A DNA stretch of 64,000 bases. It comes from Actinomortierella ambigua (lineage: Eukaryota; Mortierellomycota; Mortierellomycetes; Mortierellales; Mortierellaceae). Position 1 is the first letter of the stretch; each line of letters starts with the position of its first letter. Made by a program: the position numbers and the translations under genes. The stretch lies in contig JAAAJB010000011.1 of assembly GCA_016098155.1 (NCBI GenBank), positions 62,001 to 126,000 of the forward strand, read 5' to 3'. This document shows, piece after piece, positions 60,249 through 64,000 of this stretch. The notes under the pieces were generated by a model, which did not search any database, had not been told where the DNA came from, and saw only the letters and a list, made by a program, of their open reading frames with translations.

Positions 60249-61743
60249 ACAGGATACTTGCTTTTTGTTTGTTTGCTTTTTTCTTTTCCTTTTTCTTTCT
60301 TCTGTTTCTTTTCGTTAAGCTAACACAAAATGTCAGCAATACTAGCATTCCAATGGCGTTCTTGGTCTCTTTTTTCACAGGGCTATACTTTTTGGATTTT
60401 TTTTTGTTGTACCCTATTCCCCGTCTGTTTGGTATTGTTCTTCTTGCCAAAGGACTGAAGTCGAGGAGGGCCTCGCGCACCCTTTTTTTTCCTTGCACGT
60501 CTGTACCATAATTTGTATCTGTAAATGTATTCTCCTACCTTTTCTCTTATCCATTTCATGTGCTTTCGGTTTTACTTGATGCGGCATGAAAAAGCTTGTT
60601 GGGACACATGGCTGCAATGCATGACAAACTAGCCCGCGAAGGAGTGCTAGAGTATGTTAGACCAACTGTATGTCTTGCTTCGATGTATGCAAGGACCTAC
60701 AACTGTACCTTGTGACATATGATGGGCGAACGTTGGTTTTAGGAACAGGATCGACTTTCGAACGGCGAAGGACTGTGCGCTGCGCATTTGTTGTCTTATG
60801 TTGTGTTCTCCCACGTCTAGTTCTCCCGCAGAATCGGGGACTTTGGCCAGGAAAGAAAGCCCTGTGTCTGAGGAAACAATCCAAGACATTTGACTGAGGA
60901 CAAGGTTACGGAAGAAGTATGAATACCTGGGGTTGTCTCTGACGGACTTCTCTCCCAGTGATATGCAATGAGCTCCACTCCTGCCTCATTCTCCATGAAC
61001 CCACGCTGCCTTCATGGACATGGCCTATCCTATCGTGGCATCATATCATTCCCATCAGTTGGTGCCTCGTTTTCTCCTCATGAAACGCATGCAACCAATC
61101 CTCTTTCATTCATGTATTGAGGCCCCGCGTTATCGGGCTGGTTAAGATCTCCGCTCGCCATTCGCTCCCCACATTATTTCTTTTAAACATGCAAACCGTA
61201 CCTAAAAAGGCAATCTGGATATGCCGTCCAGCAGGGCAGGCCTTTTGCGTAACCTGTTGGGACCACACAGTGCGGCGGGGTCGACCTTCTCACTCCATCC
61301 ATTATTAACCTCGAAGTGGGCTTTCCATTCTCCGCAGATATAAGCCACTGGGATCAGCTTGCAATGGGGAGAAAGTCACTCAAAGAGCTAAAGCGCACAA
61401 GGGCAAAAATGACTACGTATAGTGCCTCACACTTTCAATAGTTTCCCAAAAAAAAAGTGCCTCAGTTGATTTAAAGGACCCTGGCTTGGGTTAGTCTAAA
61501 GATGCCTCAAGAGGCGACTGCAGCTGCCATACATCATGGCACGCAGGAGAGGTTTCACAAGGGCGATGACCTTACAATCTTTTTAACTGCTTGCCACATC
61601 TTCGCTTGCAAAGACTGGAAAAGAGTGTGTCGTACACTGTGATATTTTTTTTGGATAGAGAATTTGTTGATGTTATTCTTCCTTGGAGATGCTTATTTGG
61701 GGAGGGGGGAGGGCTCGATTCCTATGGTAGCCTTTTCTGTGTC
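60249..61743. other. Convergent intergenic region, about 1.5 kb
   Basis: Both flanking genes end here. The first 300 bases are T-rich 3' sequence of the bZIP gene. The rest is of average composition with no open frame of note. I looked for tRNA A and B box motifs and found none convincing. A stretch at 61130-61175 carries a short GGTTAAG-like sequence but lacks the other arms. Confidence 0.6.
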
Positions 61744-64000
61744 TTACTTGGCCAAGCCTAGATCCCTGGCAATCATGTTCGAAGCAATTGGATGGAAGAA
61801 CGAGCGGTGGGCCAAAAACTCTTTCCGTGCCAGCTCCGCACCATCCTCGGCATGATACAGCGTCCGGAACAATGGGCGACAGAACTTCATGCGACCCATG
61901 GTCGTTGCAAACGCCACCACCTCGGGGTAGATCTTCTTGTAGTTGGCCTTGAGGCAGACCATTTGCCAGCGGAAACGCACCTCCGAGTTGCGGACCGTCG
62001 TCAGCTTGTACAGCTCGTCCATCAAGTCCAGATGGTCGTGGGGCAGAGGCTTGACCTCGGACAGACGCTCCAGGAAGACCACCTTTTGGTTCGAGCTAAA
62101 GTCATCCAGATCCTTGGGCGAAAACTCGGACGGCTTGGCCTCCGTGCGGGCATCGTCCCACTTCTTGCACAGGCAGTTGCATGCCTTGGCCAGCGTGTCG
62201 TCAAAGTTGTTCTTGACTGGGGGCTATTTTTTTTTCCCACGAAAAGGACATCCACGCCCAGAGCCCAAAACAACATAGTGTTGAAAATTAGAGTTTGTTC
62301 CTGATTCTGTAGCGCCCAGCTAGCAGTGCTTCGAGGATTGCTCAGTGCCAAATCTCAAATTGTTCATGTGCCCTTACCATGCCAGTGCCTGCGAGCCAAG
62401 CCTCCCAGTCAACAGTGTTGAGGAGGTCGACCTTCTCCTTGCCGTGTGTCTTCTCCATGTACTCGTACAGGAAAGCCTTCCAGTCATCCGTGTTGATGGA
62501 GCGACCAGCAAACTTTTGGACGTGGGCGCGCAGGTAACCATCAAAGACCTTGTCGCCGCCCAACAGGTTCTCGAGGTAGTACAGGAGGTTAAAGCCCTTC
62601 TCTATAATTGTGACAAGAAAGAAAGAACCCGATCATCGTAGAGTTGCGTTAGTAAATCGAGGTTCTCAATCTAGTGGCCACGCAGAAAAAAAACAACAAC
62701 AAATCACCATACCATAAGGAACAGAGGAGAAGGCGTCATCGGGATCCTCGCCACGGAGGCAAGGGCGAAGAGCCGTGAAGGGGTGGTTGGCTCCATAAAG
62801 CTCGACAGACTCGGAAAGAGCCTTGTAACCAATGATGGCGCTGAACTCGCTGTGCGCCTTGCCCTGCATGCGCTGGAGGATCTTGCGCTCCACAAAGACG
62901 GTGAAGCCTTCGTTCAGCCTAATCCAGGAAATAAAAAGAAGGTTTGACGTTCGAAATGGTATTGTGAACAAAAATGGTCAGGATTCCCAACACGTACACA
63001 TATACACCACAAAACAAGGACTGATCGGGTGATATGGATCAACACGCCTCCTCCCATCACTATTCCCGTCTTTAGGAAAACACACACACACACACAAAAA
63101 AATCTCATGTCTTACCAAAAGTGTTCCCAGTTCTCAGTGGTGACGAGGTTGCCCATCCAGCTGTGCGCAATTTCGTGAGCGACGACATCGACCAGCGAGC
63201 GGTCGCCAGCAAGGAGCGAAGGGGTGACAAAGGTCAGACAAGGGTTCTCCATACCACCGTATGGGAACGAGGCAGGAAGGACCAACAGATCGTAGCGGCC
63301 CCAATCGTAAGGGGTGAGAAGATCCTCGCCCGTACGAATAAAGTTCTCAGTGTCGACAAACTCCCAAGCAGCAGCCTCGATGACCTCGGGCTCTGTCCAG
63401 ACCGTCGAGCGGGGTCCAATCTCACGACCTTCCAGGTTGCCGACAGCCAACGCGATCAGGTACGAGGGCATGCGGGTCTTTTGAGCAAACTTGTAGGTGG
63501 TGGTACCGTCGGCGTTGTTCTCCTCGCCCGTGGGGACAGCGGACATGACGGCGCGCAGAGGAGCCTTGATGTTGGCGCTGTAGGTGAGCTTGACGGAAGG
63601 GCTGTCCTGGCAAGGGACGAGTGAGCGAGCGTGGATAGCCTGGCACTGTGTGAAGAGGTAAGGGTGCTTCTTGCCCACGGTCTGGCTGGGCTCCAGCCAC
63701 TGGGCAGCGGTGCACTCCTGTGTGGTCGCATAGTCAACGATGACCTTGGTCTTGTCGCCCTTGTTGAGCGTCGAGGCCAGCTCGATCTTCAACGCGGAGC
63801 CAAACTTTTCATCGCGATCCTGGAGCTTGTGCTTTTTTTTTTTTTTTTTTTTTTTTTGAAACATCCGTGAACGAAAGGCATCAGTATGCTTCTACTTTGT
63901 CCGATGGGAGATTTCTCAGGGTGACAGTGGTCCTCCAGTATGTTACCTTCAAAGGAGCGCCGTTAGCAGACACGGCACGAATGTCAATGAAGCTGGTGTC
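61744..64000 (-). CDS. Leukotriene-A4-hydrolase-type M1 aminopeptidase, 5'-truncated by the right edge
   Basis: Zinc metallopeptidase with both epoxide-hydrolase and aminopeptidase relatives; fungal members usually act as aminopeptidases. Visible exons: 64000-63947 (partial), 63831-63116, 62918-62713, 62601-62378 and 62223-61744, in phase. The substrate motif [12 protein letters not shown] and the zinc site HEIAHSW...[17 protein letters not shown] (HEXXH-x18-E) are complete, the Glu lying just after the 63116/62918 splice. The C-terminal ARM-like domain runs to [10 protein letters not shown]. The N-terminus beyond 64000 is missing. The exon starting at 63831 has an acceptor preceded by A25 on the sense strand, so its exact 5' boundary is the least certain. 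Confidence 0.93.
63833..63857 (-). repeat. A25 tract (sense) abutting a splice acceptor
   Basis: On the plus strand T25 at 63833-63857, so the minus-strand transcript reads A25 then G, then exon. The AG acceptor is formed by the last A and the G at 63832. Confidence 0.9.

Noticed and set aside
61121..61180. Possible tRNA A-box-like sequence (GGTTAAG)
   Set aside because: No matching acceptor stem, anticodon arm or B box.

Overview
This window is a gene-dense piece of a fungal nuclear genome. The genes are broken by many short GT-AG introns (mostly about 40 to 150 bases), intergenic spaces are short, and every confidently named product is a eukaryotic nuclear gene. Acidic and polyglutamine expansions are common. 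One gene (52207-54321) resembles a lineage-expanded protein family that I associate, from memory only, with Mortierellomycota and other early-diverging fungi. I therefore infer an early-diverging fungus, possibly a Mortierella relative, with moderate to low confidence in the exact lineage. All exon boundaries were read by hand from splice sites, reading-frame phase and family conservation. No transcript evidence was available.

Layout, left to right. A partial membrane-anchored protein gene runs off the left edge (minus). Next come a divergent ribosome-biogenesis pair, SAS10/UTP3 (minus) and NOP8-like (plus), then a NUDT19-like Nudix hydrolase (plus). The complex I iron-sulfur subunit NDUFS8 (minus) is followed by a ribosomal-L1-domain ribosome biogenesis factor (plus). 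The mitochondrial fission dynamin DNM1 (minus) has an assembly gap in one intron. Then come the PP2A activator PTPA (minus), the 5'-3' exoribonuclease XRN1 (plus), and PEX11 with a long N-terminal extension (plus). A SUMO-like-domain Esc2/Rad60/NIP45 protein (minus) is divergent from Mediator subunit MED21 (plus), which is followed by a small Cys-rich reading frame.

The 18 kb midasin gene (MDN1/REA1, plus, about 5,600 residues) fills 33-51 kb. It is followed by a protein of the lineage-expanded family just mentioned (plus), an AtuA-family acyl-CoA/terpene catabolism protein (minus) and a Cys3/Met-type bZIP regulator (plus). A leukotriene-A4-hydrolase-type M1 aminopeptidase (minus) runs off the right edge.

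Four genes (SAS10, NOP8, the L1-domain factor and midasin) act in nucleolar ribosome assembly. NDUFS8, DNM1 and PEX11 concern mitochondria and peroxisomes. XRN1, MED21 and PTPA are general RNA-decay, transcription and phosphatase machinery. This is ordinary core genome rather than an accessory island. I see no transposon, CRISPR array, tRNA or rRNA gene. The least ordinary items are the protein at 52-54 kb with a possible nuclease-like motif, 21-26 base homopolymer tracts in five introns, micro-exons in DNM1 and MED21, two stop-free in-frame introns, and a strong perfect hairpin at 12055-12079.
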